From Mansonella perstans (lineage: Eukaryota > Nematoda > Chromadorea > Rhabditida > Onchocercidae), in contig JBAMDO010000010.1 in the NCBI GenBank assembly GCA_037074765.1, positions 186,001 through 250,000 on the forward strand: a DNA stretch of 64,000 nucleotides, written 5' to 3'. Position numbers and translations under genes: made by a program. Under the pieces are notes generated by a model. That model did not search any database. It saw nothing but the letters and a program-made list of their open reading frames with translations, and was not told the origin of the DNA. This document shows, piece by piece, positions 1 through 14,800 of this stretch. Positions within the stretch are counted from its first letter, which is position 1. Each line of letters opens with the position of its first letter.

Positions 1-152
1 TATATATGAACTTCATCGTGGGTATTTTCACATTTTTTTGATGTTGAATTGCAGGAACCGCAACTGAAGTCTTTAAATTATAATGTATTGAATTTTGAAA
101 TACAATTTAGAAGGTTTTGCTTTTGAACAAAATAAGCTCGCTTATATTTCAG

Positions 153-2171
<2,019 letters not shown>

Positions 2172-4317
2172 AATTAATTATTGTATTGCATTCTTTTTCG
2201 AGTATGATGGAAAGTGAGGAAAATTCCAGTGATTACTACTAGTGGTAAATTTGCATGTCATTTTGAAAATTAACGAACAAATACATTTATATGCTTGTTG
2301 AATTGATCACGCAGTTGTCGCTTATTATGAACATTCCTGACGTAAATGAGTATTGGTGTTTTTCATGTTTAATGTGATCTGTTGTAAATTTATGCGGTAA
2401 TGTTGTAAAATCCACAAAGAAGGAAAAAAAAGTGAAAATTCTACAGTAAGTTTTATATTGCGCCTCTTTCACATAAGATCATTCTTACAGTCATTTTGTT
2501 GTCATACATTTAATCAGTCTATTTCATTATTTGCTATATTACCAATCATACTATGGCGTTTGTTCTTATTGAATTGTATTCCAATATTTCACACTAGAAA
2601 TTTCACACTGAATGTAGATTCCTATCATTCAAATCCACGTATCTGCAAGATAATTTGCACTATTTTTTTCAAAAACTGATAAAAAAGATTCGGCGACTTT
2701 TTCTTTGCAATGAATCAAATGTCATATTTTAAGTTAGAGAGATCAAATACTGCTTACCGTGTCCCGAAAGTATAACACCTGTCAGTCTGAAGCCAAAAAA
2801 GCCCCTTTAATCTTCCTAAGGGTTGTTTTATATTTTTTGATTTTAAGGAATAATCAATAAGATTGAAGGAAATTGCAAATAAAGAACGTATTAGGACCAA
2901 TAAACATGATAAACATGGGATAAACGTAGGTACATTGAGCAAACCCTGAACAATCATGCTTGAAGAGCAGAAAAATGCAGTTAAACAAAGGCAGTGATTG
3001 TAGTTAATGTGTTTTCAGCCAAAGATACTAGCGGTAGTAAATATGCTTCAATACCACTTTTTTTTACATTAAATCTTCAAATTACGAACCGTCAGGAATT
3101 TGTGATTGTTTCCAATAATATTATAATGCAAGGTCATTTAGCATGCAGCCAAATAATTTTTAGTACAAATCTATTCCAACTTGTTAGACACACCGGAACA
3201 CTATTTTCGAATATTCCAGTAATATGTATGATCTTTCTGTTCACTGATTACTTTTTTTTATTTAAGTCGAATCTTGCACTTTTATTATTGCATTTACGGC
3301 AGAAGCATAAAAATCTAAATGGTCATCTTATATAAAGTATTTCTTAAGTAAAAATCACACAAATTCTGTTAAATCTGAATAACATTGTGTAACATGTTGA
3401 TATTTCAAGATTATACTAATCAGAATTACTAGCAATACAATTCATGAGTGTATCAAAACCATGACTTGATAATTAACATCTTAGGATTGTTTTAGGGGAA
3501 CTGCGGGATGGTAGAATTGTGGCGATACCTATTGTAATGAATAAAACCACGTGGATGGTTTGAATTTTTATTCCACCCTTGATAGATGACATAGGTGATA
3601 ATAAAACTATGAGTCACATGCATCACAATGTTTCAGTAGTGATTCAGTGAATAAAAAATTCATTTAAAAAAATTGAAATGAGAAGCCAAAGCAATGCAAA
3701 GGTAAACTATTATTGACATTATTGCTGAATCAAAATCATTAAGGACACTTTTTTTTGTTTAAAAAACAGTAGTGACAAATTTTTTTTCAGCAAATTCAAA
3801 TAAAATCTGCATTACCAGTCATGCATGATTTACTCTTATCAACCGGAATATTTCGTAAAAGCTAATTTTTCTCGTTTTAAGCGTCTTTCAGGCATCTAAT
3901 ACTCTATATAAGATGGAAAACTTCAGAACGAAATTTAGAAATTTTGAAAATTTCATTTTATTTGTATATTTTTCTATCACTTATGCACTATTAAATTGGG
4001 TACGATCACTTTTATCACATCTACGAAAGTAAGAAAGAAGAAAAAAAATCCAATTGCTTAATACAAATTTTTACTATTTTCGAAAAATTTTCTTTAATTT
4101 CATTCCAAAAAAAAATTTTTGTTTTGTAATTAAGAGATATTTTTCTTTGATTCTTATACTATCCTATAGTTTTTTACAACTTTTTTTTCTCGTTTTTTGT
4201 TTTCATAAAATCTTCTGATTCATTCTTTACTTGTCAAGCTTTCGTGGAAAGAATTATAGCACGATACCAAATTTCCGAATCAATTACCATTTTAATTCAG
4301 TACAGTGTTTTTTGCAG
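2172..4317. other. Non-coding gap after the PKC gene
   Basis: AT-rich sequence holding the PKC 3' UTR and intergenic DNA. Open stretches at 2458-2679 and 2994-3335 are hydrophobic, lack splice-consistent neighbours and match no family I know. No RNA gene or repeat of note was seen. Confidence 0.5.
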
Positions 4318-4507
4318 AATTTTGATTTAACGAAGAAATACTCCCACTAATTGTTAAGCGTATTTTTTATTATGTCGCAAGTCAGCTATTGGTTTTTACA
4401 TGGTTAGGTTATGCAAACTGTTACAATGGTTAGGTTATGCAAACTCTACGGCAAATCCAGTCATTTATACGATTTTGAACAGAGATTTTCGAATTGCTTT
4501 CAGATAG
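4318..4507 (+). pseudogene. Relic of a class A (amine-type) GPCR, seventh transmembrane segment
   Basis: From 4427 the plus strand reads [20 protein letters not shown] and then FRIAFR and a stop. This is the TM7 NPxxY region and start of helix 8 of biogenic-amine receptors, where family members read WLGYxNSxxNPVIYTIFxxDFRxAF. Just upstream, in another frame, is a hydrophobic stretch ending [17 protein letters not shown]. The two frames are separated by a perfect 20-bp repeat (4400-4419 and 4426-4445) offset by 26 bp, so the duplication shifts the frame. A possible splice acceptor ends at 4317. No TM1-TM6 exons were recognised nearby on this strand, so this is probably a decayed fragment; a live gene with an assembly error is the alternative. 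Confidence 0.65.
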
Positions 4508-6882
4508 ACATTATTCGATAATGTGTTATGCTCGAGTCGAAATGCTTGCTTAAATTATAGTTACGAGTAAATGAGAACAATTTCTGAAGAATTTTTTTTC
4601 ATATATAAATTTTTCTAAAATCTATTTTGTTGTCTAAGAAAGGAGAAAAATTGAACTATTTTAAATTAGCTTCTAAAGAATGATATTTCAGTTAAGTTAA
4701 TTGTTGCTGTACCATTGGTTAATGTATAATTTTTAGATGATAACTCAGTACTTTATCACAGCATTCATGGCAAAAAAAAAGAAAAAAATTGCCCTGTAAC
4801 AATAGCCAATACTGATTTTACTGGAAATTATTTAACTCCGGCCTATTTTACGTTGTACAGTTGTACCGTCGCTTAACACATTCTGTTTAATTTGGCACTG
4901 TCATAATGTCAACTACGATAGAGATATGTGTGTGTGTATGTATGTATGTGTGTGTATGCGTATATTTGTGTGGACATTACTGTTAAAGTAGCTTTAAAGC
5001 TTTAAATGTATAAGCACATAATACTTCAGAAAAAAAGTAGAAAAAAGCAATACTTAACTTTATAAGTACACAATACTTTATCTTTAAAGTAAGTAGGAAC
5101 TTTGTAGAGACTTTGTTACATAAATTAAAAGAATAATTCTTTTAAAAGAAAATCAAAAGGAATAATTCATTCTTTTAAAATTCTAACAAAGAGTAATTTC
5201 GAATTTTTTCCTGCTTTTTTTACGATAAAATCCTGTTTTAAGACAAGATTTCTCAGTGCAATAAGATTAAATTATAAAAATGGATTCATCAACAAGGATT
5301 TTATATGGAGAAGAAAAATGTATCCATTTCTTTGATCATCGAACAGCTATTATAAGCTCATACCGTTCATTTGCCATTCCGGCCCAATTTTTATTTCAAA
5401 AATTGTTATTTGCCTTTTGATATTGCCAAATGTACGTAAGGAATTTTAGATTTTCTATGTTATTTTCTATGGATTAAAAAAATTTTTCACTAATTAGTCT
5501 TTTTCAGTGTTTAAAGGAACTGGTAAAGCTATGAAAATTCGGAATGTTTATTCCTGAATAAATCTTTGTACTTGTTAACACAACCATTTTTTAAAAAACC
5601 AGGTGATGAAACAAGTACTTGGAAAACTTACCAGCAAAAATCATCAAACTTTAAGATAATTTTATAAAACCTCAAGAACAACAGTCATATTTTCAAATAC
5701 TATATAACTCAATAATACTCCTCCTACATACTTTCATATTTGAAAGTACTGGCATTAAAAAATCTCAATGTAAATGTCGATGACGAATTGTAGTCGGTCA
5801 AAAATATGCTTTGGATTTTTTCCTTTTGTTATTATCGAAAACATCTTAGATTAGAAAACAGTCGTACAAGGATCTCAAATCCCTGTTTTAACATTATTTA
5901 ACATGTATAAGTTTTGCAACAGTTTTGTTGCTTTATCGACTGATCCGGTCCACAATATCGGAATAGTTTATTGGATATGAATCGTAAAATAATGTGCACC
6001 GTTGATCTGCAAAGGAAAGGTGAACGGAATATATTATTGCTGAGAGTGCTTGAATAGCTGATGTGACGGAAACAAATGATTAGTTAGACTTAAATCCGCC
6101 TAAGGTGTTACCATTCACCATTGTCATTACATATCCTTGCAATCGTTCAATCGTTATTACACTTGGGTTGTATTTTGTTAACATCAGTGGAACTTCTTCA
6201 CTGAATTTTTTTAATATCTATGCATTTTTTTTTGTAAACACTTCAGAAAAACTGAGAGAGTTGGACTAAAGTGACGAAGTATAGATTTCTTATTTCTCAT
6301 ATGCTTGCAATATGCATACATGCATTTTGCAGAATCTTCTCGTCATCCGCATCTGTAATGTTTTCTATGCAGGAAGTAAAATTCGATTTTATCAAAGGAG
6401 ACTGAAACAATCCGTCTATATGTAAGGAATCGATATGTTGGAAACAAATTTTCTTTTTTTTCATTTCTTGTTTTCAAATGTATCGATGCAAAATACAGGA
6501 ATTACATAGGATTACATACTGCTAAACGGATGGAACAAGGAAGAATTCCTGATATGCCTAAAATATCTGTAATGGTAGTTGAAATGGATGTTAATTTTTG
6601 TTCTAGTTCAACTTAAATCATCTCATAGTTGATGTAGGAATGACTGATATTAATGATTAACAGTTATATGAACTGCCGAAGTATCTTTCTTCAATTGAAA
6701 TTTTATTGAAAGCAAGAAATACTCAATTGAAATCCAGAAGTGTTGGAGCAAATTTTACTGGACAGTGCAAATATGCGTAGTTATTATCCATACATTTTAA
6801 AATATGGGTCGTCATTGCCAGTATGGCTGTAAAAGAACCTTTCCAGGTGGAAAATTGGAACTGAAACACTAATACGATTGAA
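4508..6882. other. Non-coding gap with a short TG/TATG microsatellite
   Basis: AT-rich, without recognised coding sequence. A TGTG/TATG simple repeat lies at about 4927-4975. Several inexact TTTAAAG and TTTTAAAAG runs occur at 4985-5180. Nothing else stands out. Confidence 0.5.
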
Positions 6883-7050
6883 ATGAGAATGGAAAGAGAT
6901 TGTCATCATACAGCTGATCGTAGGCTGATTGCCAAAATCAAGCCGATCACCCGGACGAAAGAAGGGGAAGATGGAGCGGAATGGAAAAAGGTGGTTTTAG
7001 ACGATGATGACCCATGGCGCATCACATCATTAAATGGTGTGATTTATTGA
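6883..7050 (+). CDS. Candidate small ORF, 55 residues, function unknown
   Basis: ATG at 6883 (a second ATG at 6889) to TGA at 7048-7050. The product is charged, running through IAKIKPITRTKEGEDGAEWK to DDDDPWRITSLNG. Its base composition is clearly more GC-rich than the flanks, which makes it look more like coding sequence than the surrounding gap. An in-frame TGA lies just upstream, so the ORF is closed at its 5' end. No homologue is recognised and no splice sites are obvious; it could also be one exon of a longer gene or a chance ORF. Confidence 0.25.
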   Translation: MRMERDCHHTADRRLIAKIKPITRTKEGEDGAEWKKVVLDDDDPWRITSLNGVIY

Positions 7051-8818
7051 TATTACTGTTGTCGTACACCAATACATCTACCAACCACATCACCCATCTA
7101 CACAGTTTCTCGTTCATTTTCCTTTTTCTTCACATGTAAATTTTCAAGAATTTTTCTGCCCACTCACCTTCAAACATTCATTTTACGACACTCTTTGTTT
7201 CCGTTGTTCTTACCCTGCGGTTATTGCTGTCATTTTACCATTTATCGTTGTCCTTTACAACTATTGCAGTGGTTCCTTTTATTGTCTTTAATATAAAAAA
7301 ACTTCTAACCAACTTTGAACAAACTCTTTATCTATCATGTTCTCAACAATGTCACTCATCCATCTTTCCACTTGAAATACACTCTCGTTGTAACTTTAAT
7401 TTATTCAAATTAAATCTTAAATCAAATCATGGCTACTGCTGTATCGTTGGATATTACTAGCAGCAACAATTAAAATTTCGAAATTTTTTCATCAAACTTT
7501 TTTCACTGTTATAGGTCATTTACACCAGGCTATATACTGCTGGGTCAAATTGATTTATGATAGGCAGGATATATGGCAAATAGGGTTTTTTGGGGAGGAG
7601 AACTGATGTCTGAAATCTGAAATTTTTCCGGTTAAATTGAGAATATTAAAAAAAAATTGTTCTTATTAACCATTTTTACTTTTCCTTGCAGTCCTGTTCC
7701 CATTTTCTTACTGACCTCCTATATTCTTTTCGTTTTTTTTTGGCCTTTTACCTTCTCTGCATTATTTCTAATATTTGGCAACACATTTTTCTTCTCTTTT
7801 CTGTTTGGCACAATAGCTATTCAGCAAAACTGGATCGGAACGCAGCAAAAAAAACGAGCAGTGTTTTTAATTGAAAGAAATCTTTTAATTCTCTTTTATC
7901 CATTCGCACTATTCGAGCATTTATCGTGAATGACCGTAAAGTTACAGATTTATTGATTTCACTTAATGGCCAAAAGTATACTTTGCAATTTTTGTAAATT
8001 TTTTTCTTTTATGTTTTTGGGTACTCAATTCGAAGATATAAAATTTTTCGGACTTATTTAAATTTTGATGAGTAAAAGTTATTGTTTAGAGTTTTAAGAA
8101 ACCTTCATTAAATCTAACATCTGGATTTCTTTCCTTCAGCAAACTATTATGCCAAAGAGTGTTCCTTAAAATCATACCTTAATTTTTTTTTTATTTTGTA
8201 ATCGTTAAGCATCTACTCCATCCACTTTTTTCCTTTTTTTAGATTTTTTAAGTTGTAAACTTTAGTTATTAAATTAAATAACTGAACGACTTTTGAACAG
8301 TTGTGTTTCTTTCCATCTTACACAGGATTTTATTTAAATGTTAATTAGTATGCTCAAGTACATCTGATTACGCTGTTCTTCTCTTTTGCACACATACCGT
8401 AATAGAACATAATAATTCGAATCATTTTGAAAAAAAAAAATTAAGAATTTATGATTTTTTGAATTTATGATGAATTTTATGATTTTTTGAAAATATTTCA
8501 TTTTAATCAAAAGTATCGCCTAAAATTACGAGATTTTCCAGTACTTTTTTATAACATGAGAAGGAAAAGGAAAAATTCATCGAAATAGTTCTTTTGCAGT
8601 TTTTGGTCCACTAACTGTTTATTTATAAATACCATTGAAAATATTGTAATAACAAATAAATGATGTGATAATAGAGTGTCTCAAATGTGATGCATTAATT
8701 TTACAAAATATCATCCTATATCCGTGATGTTTGTTTCGCTGATTCTTTCTGTTAGTTTACGTCATTAAAATTTGATATAATAATACGAGGAACAGTTGGT
8801 GATAGCATTAATTGCAGT
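7051..8818. other. Non-coding gap upstream of the ACE-like gene
   Basis: Pyrimidine-rich, then AT-rich sequence. Overlapping hydrophobic ORFs at 7224-7460 and 7657-7929 come from T-rich DNA and show no family motif. The 3' part presumably contains the promoter of the following gene, but no specific site could be assigned. Confidence 0.45.
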
Positions 8819-11800
8819 ATGATCAGAAGGATGTTGCTGATACAGCAACTGATAATAATATCGTTGCTTCTGTTTCATCTCAATGCTCAGCGTTCTGAAG
8901 ATAGCAGCAGCTCATCATTAACTGGACAAAATGAATCCAGAAAAGACGTTGATAATTCGAAATTAGAAGGTAGTCTAACATCATCGAAAAATCCGGCAGT
9001 GTGGCCGACGCTGATGCAAAGTATGGTGAACGATGCACCAATAATAGCAGCAACGGAAGCAAAAAATTTTTTCGAACTTTTTTCATCACTAAACAATTGG
9101 CTTCTTTGGACAATGCGCAATCTTAGAGTCACTCAATAAAATTTTCATATGAATCAAATTTAAAATCTGAACTAGAAATTACATCATCATTAAGTTTTCA
9201 TTCTATTACTTCTAAGTCAGAATTTCATCATATCACTGAAAAATTTATGAAACCATTTGCTAATTCTTCACATTTTGTAATGCAATCAGCTCAAATTCCG
9301 CAACTTATAGTTCATGCTGAAGATTCTCAACCGATCTCAGAATCAAGTGCCGTCAAAGAAAACAGTGCTAGCCTTGCATCATCATATCAAAACAGTGCGT
9401 TCGATGATGATACGGAGCGAATTGACGATGAAGATGATAGTAGTAGTAGTGCAGATTCTGTGAGTTTTACTTTATCATCTAAAGATATGTGAAAGTTTTT
9501 AAAAATACTCTTCTAGTTTGCCGTCATTTTCTTGCTAAGATAAATGTAATTTAGATTTAAGTTTCATTTTTTTTGACGCAAAATTTGCAGTCGAAACCGG
9601 TTGCTATTGATAATGATGCTATCGAAGAACTCGTTAATCGTTTCTTGAATAGTAATGATGACGAAAATGGTAAAGAAGAAAAGCTTAATAAAGAAGCTCA
9701 AAAACTGATTAATTCAAGCAAATACTGGGATGTGGATAATTTAGAGGTTTCTTTATTTATTTTTTTTGAACTTTTCTTTTTCAAGTAAATTATTGAAGAA
9801 GTTTAAATTATTGGACGTTCCTAATCACTGGTGAATCTTAAGGTTTTTTTTTTGATATTTTAATACTACTGAAAGTCACATATTATTAATATAAACTTTT
9901 GCATATCTGTCTCATTTTATAATTTTTAGCCTGAAGGCTCAATACGAGACAGTAAAAAAGCTCAGGAATGGATGGACGGATATGCTATTGAAGCACAGAA
10001 AGTATTGCGTGAAGTAGCGTTAGCTGGATGGAATTATATCACATCAGTTTCGCATCTTACTAAACAACTTCTTGATGAAGCTGAAGAGGTTTGCTTGCGA
10101 TTTTAATTTAATTCGAATTTTGTCTGCAAGGAAATGAGAATAAATACTTGCAGGTTGAATTTATTGCAGTTAAAATAATTCACAGTAACAATATTTCGGA
10201 ATTCCAAAAAAAGAATATGAGCAGCAGAAATTGATATTTACTATTCGTTAAACTAATTTCACTTTCAGGCGCTAGGGAAATTTGTCAAAAGTAGTTCGAA
10301 GCAGGCGAAGCAATTTGATATTGCAGCAATTGAGGATAAATCGCTGAAACGACAATTCGAACTTCTTTTAGTCGAAGGCATCAATGCCTTAGATGAAAAT
10401 GATTTGAATGAATACAATGAACTTCAAAAGCTGGTCAGATTATTTTACAATGCTTCTTTTTTATTATCAGTTTCACTTCCTTTAGGTATTTTGTTTTAGA
10501 TAGCAAAAACATATGTTGAAACATCAGTTTGTGAAACGGACAACACAACGATATGTCCTTACAGGTTTACTTATTAACACATTTTTTCTGATGAACAATA
10601 AATTTCGAAAGAAATTTTTGAAATTTCAAATTTGAAGTTTTTTGATAATTATAATTACGAAGAACTTCAACGTTTTGAAGAAATTAATGCTGCTTTTTGT
10701 TTTTAACATCGTTATCTTTCCAAATTAAAATTATTTAATGTAAGAAAGAAATTGGAAGATGCTAAGATTATCAGAAGTTAATAGTTTGCATACGATTTAA
10801 CATAATGCTAATATTTTATTAATTCAGAAGCTTTATTGTTTAGAGGCATTAATTAATATTTTTCAAATTTGTGAAAAGAAGTTTATCATAATCTTGGGAA
10901 CATATAAAACATGCGCTTGCAGAGTTTCTGATATCGTATCAATCATTGCACATGAAAATGACGGCCCCAAAGCATTTCGTCTTTGGATTGCACTGCGTGA
11001 TACACTTGGGCCGAAACTGGTTACCTCTTACAAACGCCTCGTTGAATTGATTAATAAAGGTAATGAAGTATCCTAAAATGTCGTTCTTCTAAATTTTGGA
11101 ATTTTGAGACATTTGAAAAAAAAGACTTCCTTTGTATAATATTCTGTTGTTCACAGGAGCTAAATTGAATGGTTTTTCGGATGGCGGAGCGATGTGGCGT
11201 AGTCCTTATGAATCGTTCACGTCACGTCATGAAAAAGCAGAACAAAGTGACACTGTCCTTCTTTTGCAGAAATTATATCAACAAATTAATCCATTTTATA
11301 AACAGGTTGACAATCAGTTCTGTTCCCGGAAAGAAATAAAATAAATTGCATACGCTCAAAAGTTGCATTTACGGCAAATACGTTAATTTCTATGGCAATT
11401 TGACGATAATCTGAAATAAATGAAAATTTCAGTTACATGCATATATAAGACGTCACATACCTGCTCTATATGGCTTAGCAAACGTGCCTAATGTAACACG
11501 AGATGGTCCTATTCCAGCTCATTTGCTCAGTACGCTTAGTTTATAATCCTTTTTAAGTTTTAAATAACTTTAGAAGTTTTGTTATATATGTTCAGTATTT
11601 TCTGAAATATTTTAACAGCCAAATGAAAAAGTGCACAAAATTACTGGACATTAGTTAGTTTGAACGTTATTGCAGAGAGTATTGCTGGTGACAATTGGAT
11701 TGCTTTCTATCGGGATACGAAACCATTCCAGGATGATGATGATCTTGCAAGAGAAGTCCAGGAAAATCTGCAGAAACTGAACTATACTGTGAAAAATATG

Positions 11801-14800
11801 TTTAAACAGGTACTGAAATATCGAAAATGACTTCCCCTATCAAAGATTTAGGTAAAGACAAATTTTAAAAAAAAGAGAGAAGGATAAATTTCTGCATCAC
11901 TTAATTATCTGATAATTAAAAAAAAATTCATGACTTACAGACCTATAAAACTCTCAAAAGACTTGGATTCGACAAATTACCATCAAGTTTTTGGACGAAA
12001 TCAATTTTCACGAGAACCTGGAGTAAAGATATGCTTTGTCATCCACCTGCAGCTTACGATATGAGAGATGAGCTTGATTACAGGTTTTTTTTTTTAATTC
12101 TTTGTTTTGTAAATTTATCAATTGAAAATTTTAGTTAGAAAAAAAAATAAGACCAGTCATTCTGAAAGATTGTTACCCGGAGTTGTTTGGTACGAATAAC
12201 AGACCTATTGTATGTAAGAATTGCCTTCATGAAGAAAAAAGATAAGTTGTAAATTTTTCGAACTGCAAACTTTTTTGTTCCAAATTTCTACACAAATGCA
12301 ACTTTTTTGAAACTTTTTCAGAGTGAAAGCATGTGCGCATCTTAATTTACAAGATTTTGAATTAACCCATAAATTGCTTGTCCACATATACTATTATTAT
12401 ATGTGTCGTGAGCAACCACTTCTATTTCGTGAAGCAACAAATCCAAGTCTCCTAACTGCTATGACCAATGCATTTGCAATTAATGCTCGAAATATAGAAT
12501 ATTTAAAAATGATGGTAATTACTTTTTTAGAAATTTAAAATGATAGCTTGTGTTGTACAAAAAATGATAGCTTGTGTTGTACAATAGCTTGTGTTGTACA
12601 ACATATTCAAGAAATATTAGGCCAAGTGATAAATTTAAAAATAAATACACAAAAAAACTTTTGCTTTCTTATTTCTAAAATGTTTGAAATTTTTACAGAA
12701 ATTAATAACATCGGAAGTTGGATTTAGTCGCTCAAAAACCATTAATCGTTTGTATTTGGAAGCACTTGAAGATTTTGTCAAAATACCTTTTGATTTTGCA
12801 ATTGATATGTGGCGATTTCATATATTTGATGGTACTTCAACAAATGCTACCTGGAATTCTGATTGGTGGCAGCTGAGGCAAGCTAGTTGTTGTTAAAGTC
12901 AGAAAATATGCAATGAAATATTTGATCAACTATTTAAAAACAGACTATAATAACTTTTCGATTTGGTCAATATCGTTTGTATTTGGAAGCACTTGAAGAT
13001 TTTGTCAAAGTACCTTTGACATTCAGGGTGTAAAAATGAAGAGGTAAAACTGTTTGTTGGCAAAAAAATTTTGCAGAGTCTTAATAAAATTAGTTTTTTT
13101 TTTTTTTTTTTCCAGTGAATTATTCCAAGGAATTAAATCACCTGTGGAACGAAAGCCAACTGATTTTGATGCCATTGCATTTTCTACCGTTGCTCAAACA
13201 CATGCTCCAGCAATGAAACACTTTTTCGCTTACATAATGCAATTTCAAATTCTAAAAGCTTTATGTCCTAATACAGCAAATTTGGTAAAGTTCAAATTTT
13301 GAGCTTGGACTAAGTCAATTGATTTACAATAAGAGCTGAACTGAATACAGCTGAATTAAATTTTTATTGGAATAAAGCACAAATAATTGGATTTAATTAT
13401 AGGAATATGGATTATAATTTGGTTCCAAAAGCTGATCAATAAAAAACATTTCTCAATTAATGTAAAAATTTACAAAAAGCTGAATTTTGGTTTTTGATAA
13501 GAATGAGACGAAAATATTTTAGAGCGATGGATGTATGTTGGAACGTGGTCCAGCTATTGATAGAATTATAAAAGTAATGATGCATGGTTCCTCAATTACT
13601 TGGCGAGAAGCACTGGAAATTATTACAGGTATAGTATTAATTGGCTTAATTGGCATTGTATTATATTAATTGGTCTTTAAAAATGGAAAAATTATTGAGC
13701 GATAATAAAACAAGTAATTTCTCAAAAATGATATTGTAATTTAAACGAAGTCATGAATTTATATGGAATGCAAATTGCAGTAATCTTGAAATCACTAGTC
13801 CCATACGATTACTTTATTTGAATCTATGTGATTATAGTGCAGCTTTACATCTTAACTTAAGCATCATCATAAAGTAGTAGTACCTATAATGTATTATGTT
13901 AATTATTAAATTAATTATTAAACTATTTACTATGGTGCAATTGGACATTAGTTTGATAAATAGAACTAATTAGAAGGATGGCATGGTAATAATTCTTCAG
14001 TATCTCTAATTCATTTAGTTCAAAATAATGTTTTCATCATGGTGTTTTTTATTTTAATGATAATTTGTTCTTCCTGGATTATTACGGCTAGAAATCCTCA
14101 CTTATGGAGGAGTTGCAGTAATTGTTGATTATGTATGTTGCGTATGTTTTGTTGTAATTGAAACCAATAACAGGTAGTAAGGAAGTAGATGCAAGTGCTA
14201 TGTTGGAATATTACCAACCTCTGATAATGTGGCTCGAAGAACAAAACACTAAAGAGAATGCCTATATCGGATGGGATGGATCTGGCAAGCCATTTACGGA
14301 GTAACATTTCCTTTCTGCTTCCAGTACCTTGTTCAGTATTATGATTTTTTGAAAAAAAGGAAGTTGGAAATTTTTTGATAAAGTTTTAGTCCAAAGTAAG
14401 AACGCAGAAATTAATAACATGAAAATCGGTGTAAATTTAGATCTGAAATACCAAAACTCCGAGAAAGTACCGCCAGTGTGGACTCATTATCCGAAACAAT
14501 GAGCGGAACACAGTTTGCATTTCCAGGTTTGTATTTTTTCCATGACATTTATATTGTTATCCTGAGAATTCCAAGCTTTGAAAACATCGAAAATTTAGGT
14601 GGTGACTGCTCAAATGGTAAGGAATGCTTACTGGATTCAATTTGTCGAAATGATATTTGTGAATGCAAGGATGGATTATATACTTTAAGAATTGGCAGTA
14701 CATACAATTGTGTTCCCGGAAATCCTGCTGATGCAGGTATATTTTTTCTTTTGCAAAATTTTTGGAACAAAGATATTTCTACTTGATTTTTTGACTAGTA

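Noticed and set aside
7224..7929. Hydrophobic plus-strand ORFs in the gap before acn-1
   Set aside because: T-rich DNA gives Phe/Leu/Ser/Ile-rich peptides by chance; no start context, splice partner or family motif.
14478..14786. Single 102-codon ORF in the acn-1 region
   Set aside because: It reads through the intron 14527-14598; the spliced exons on both sides give better phase and the cysteine module.
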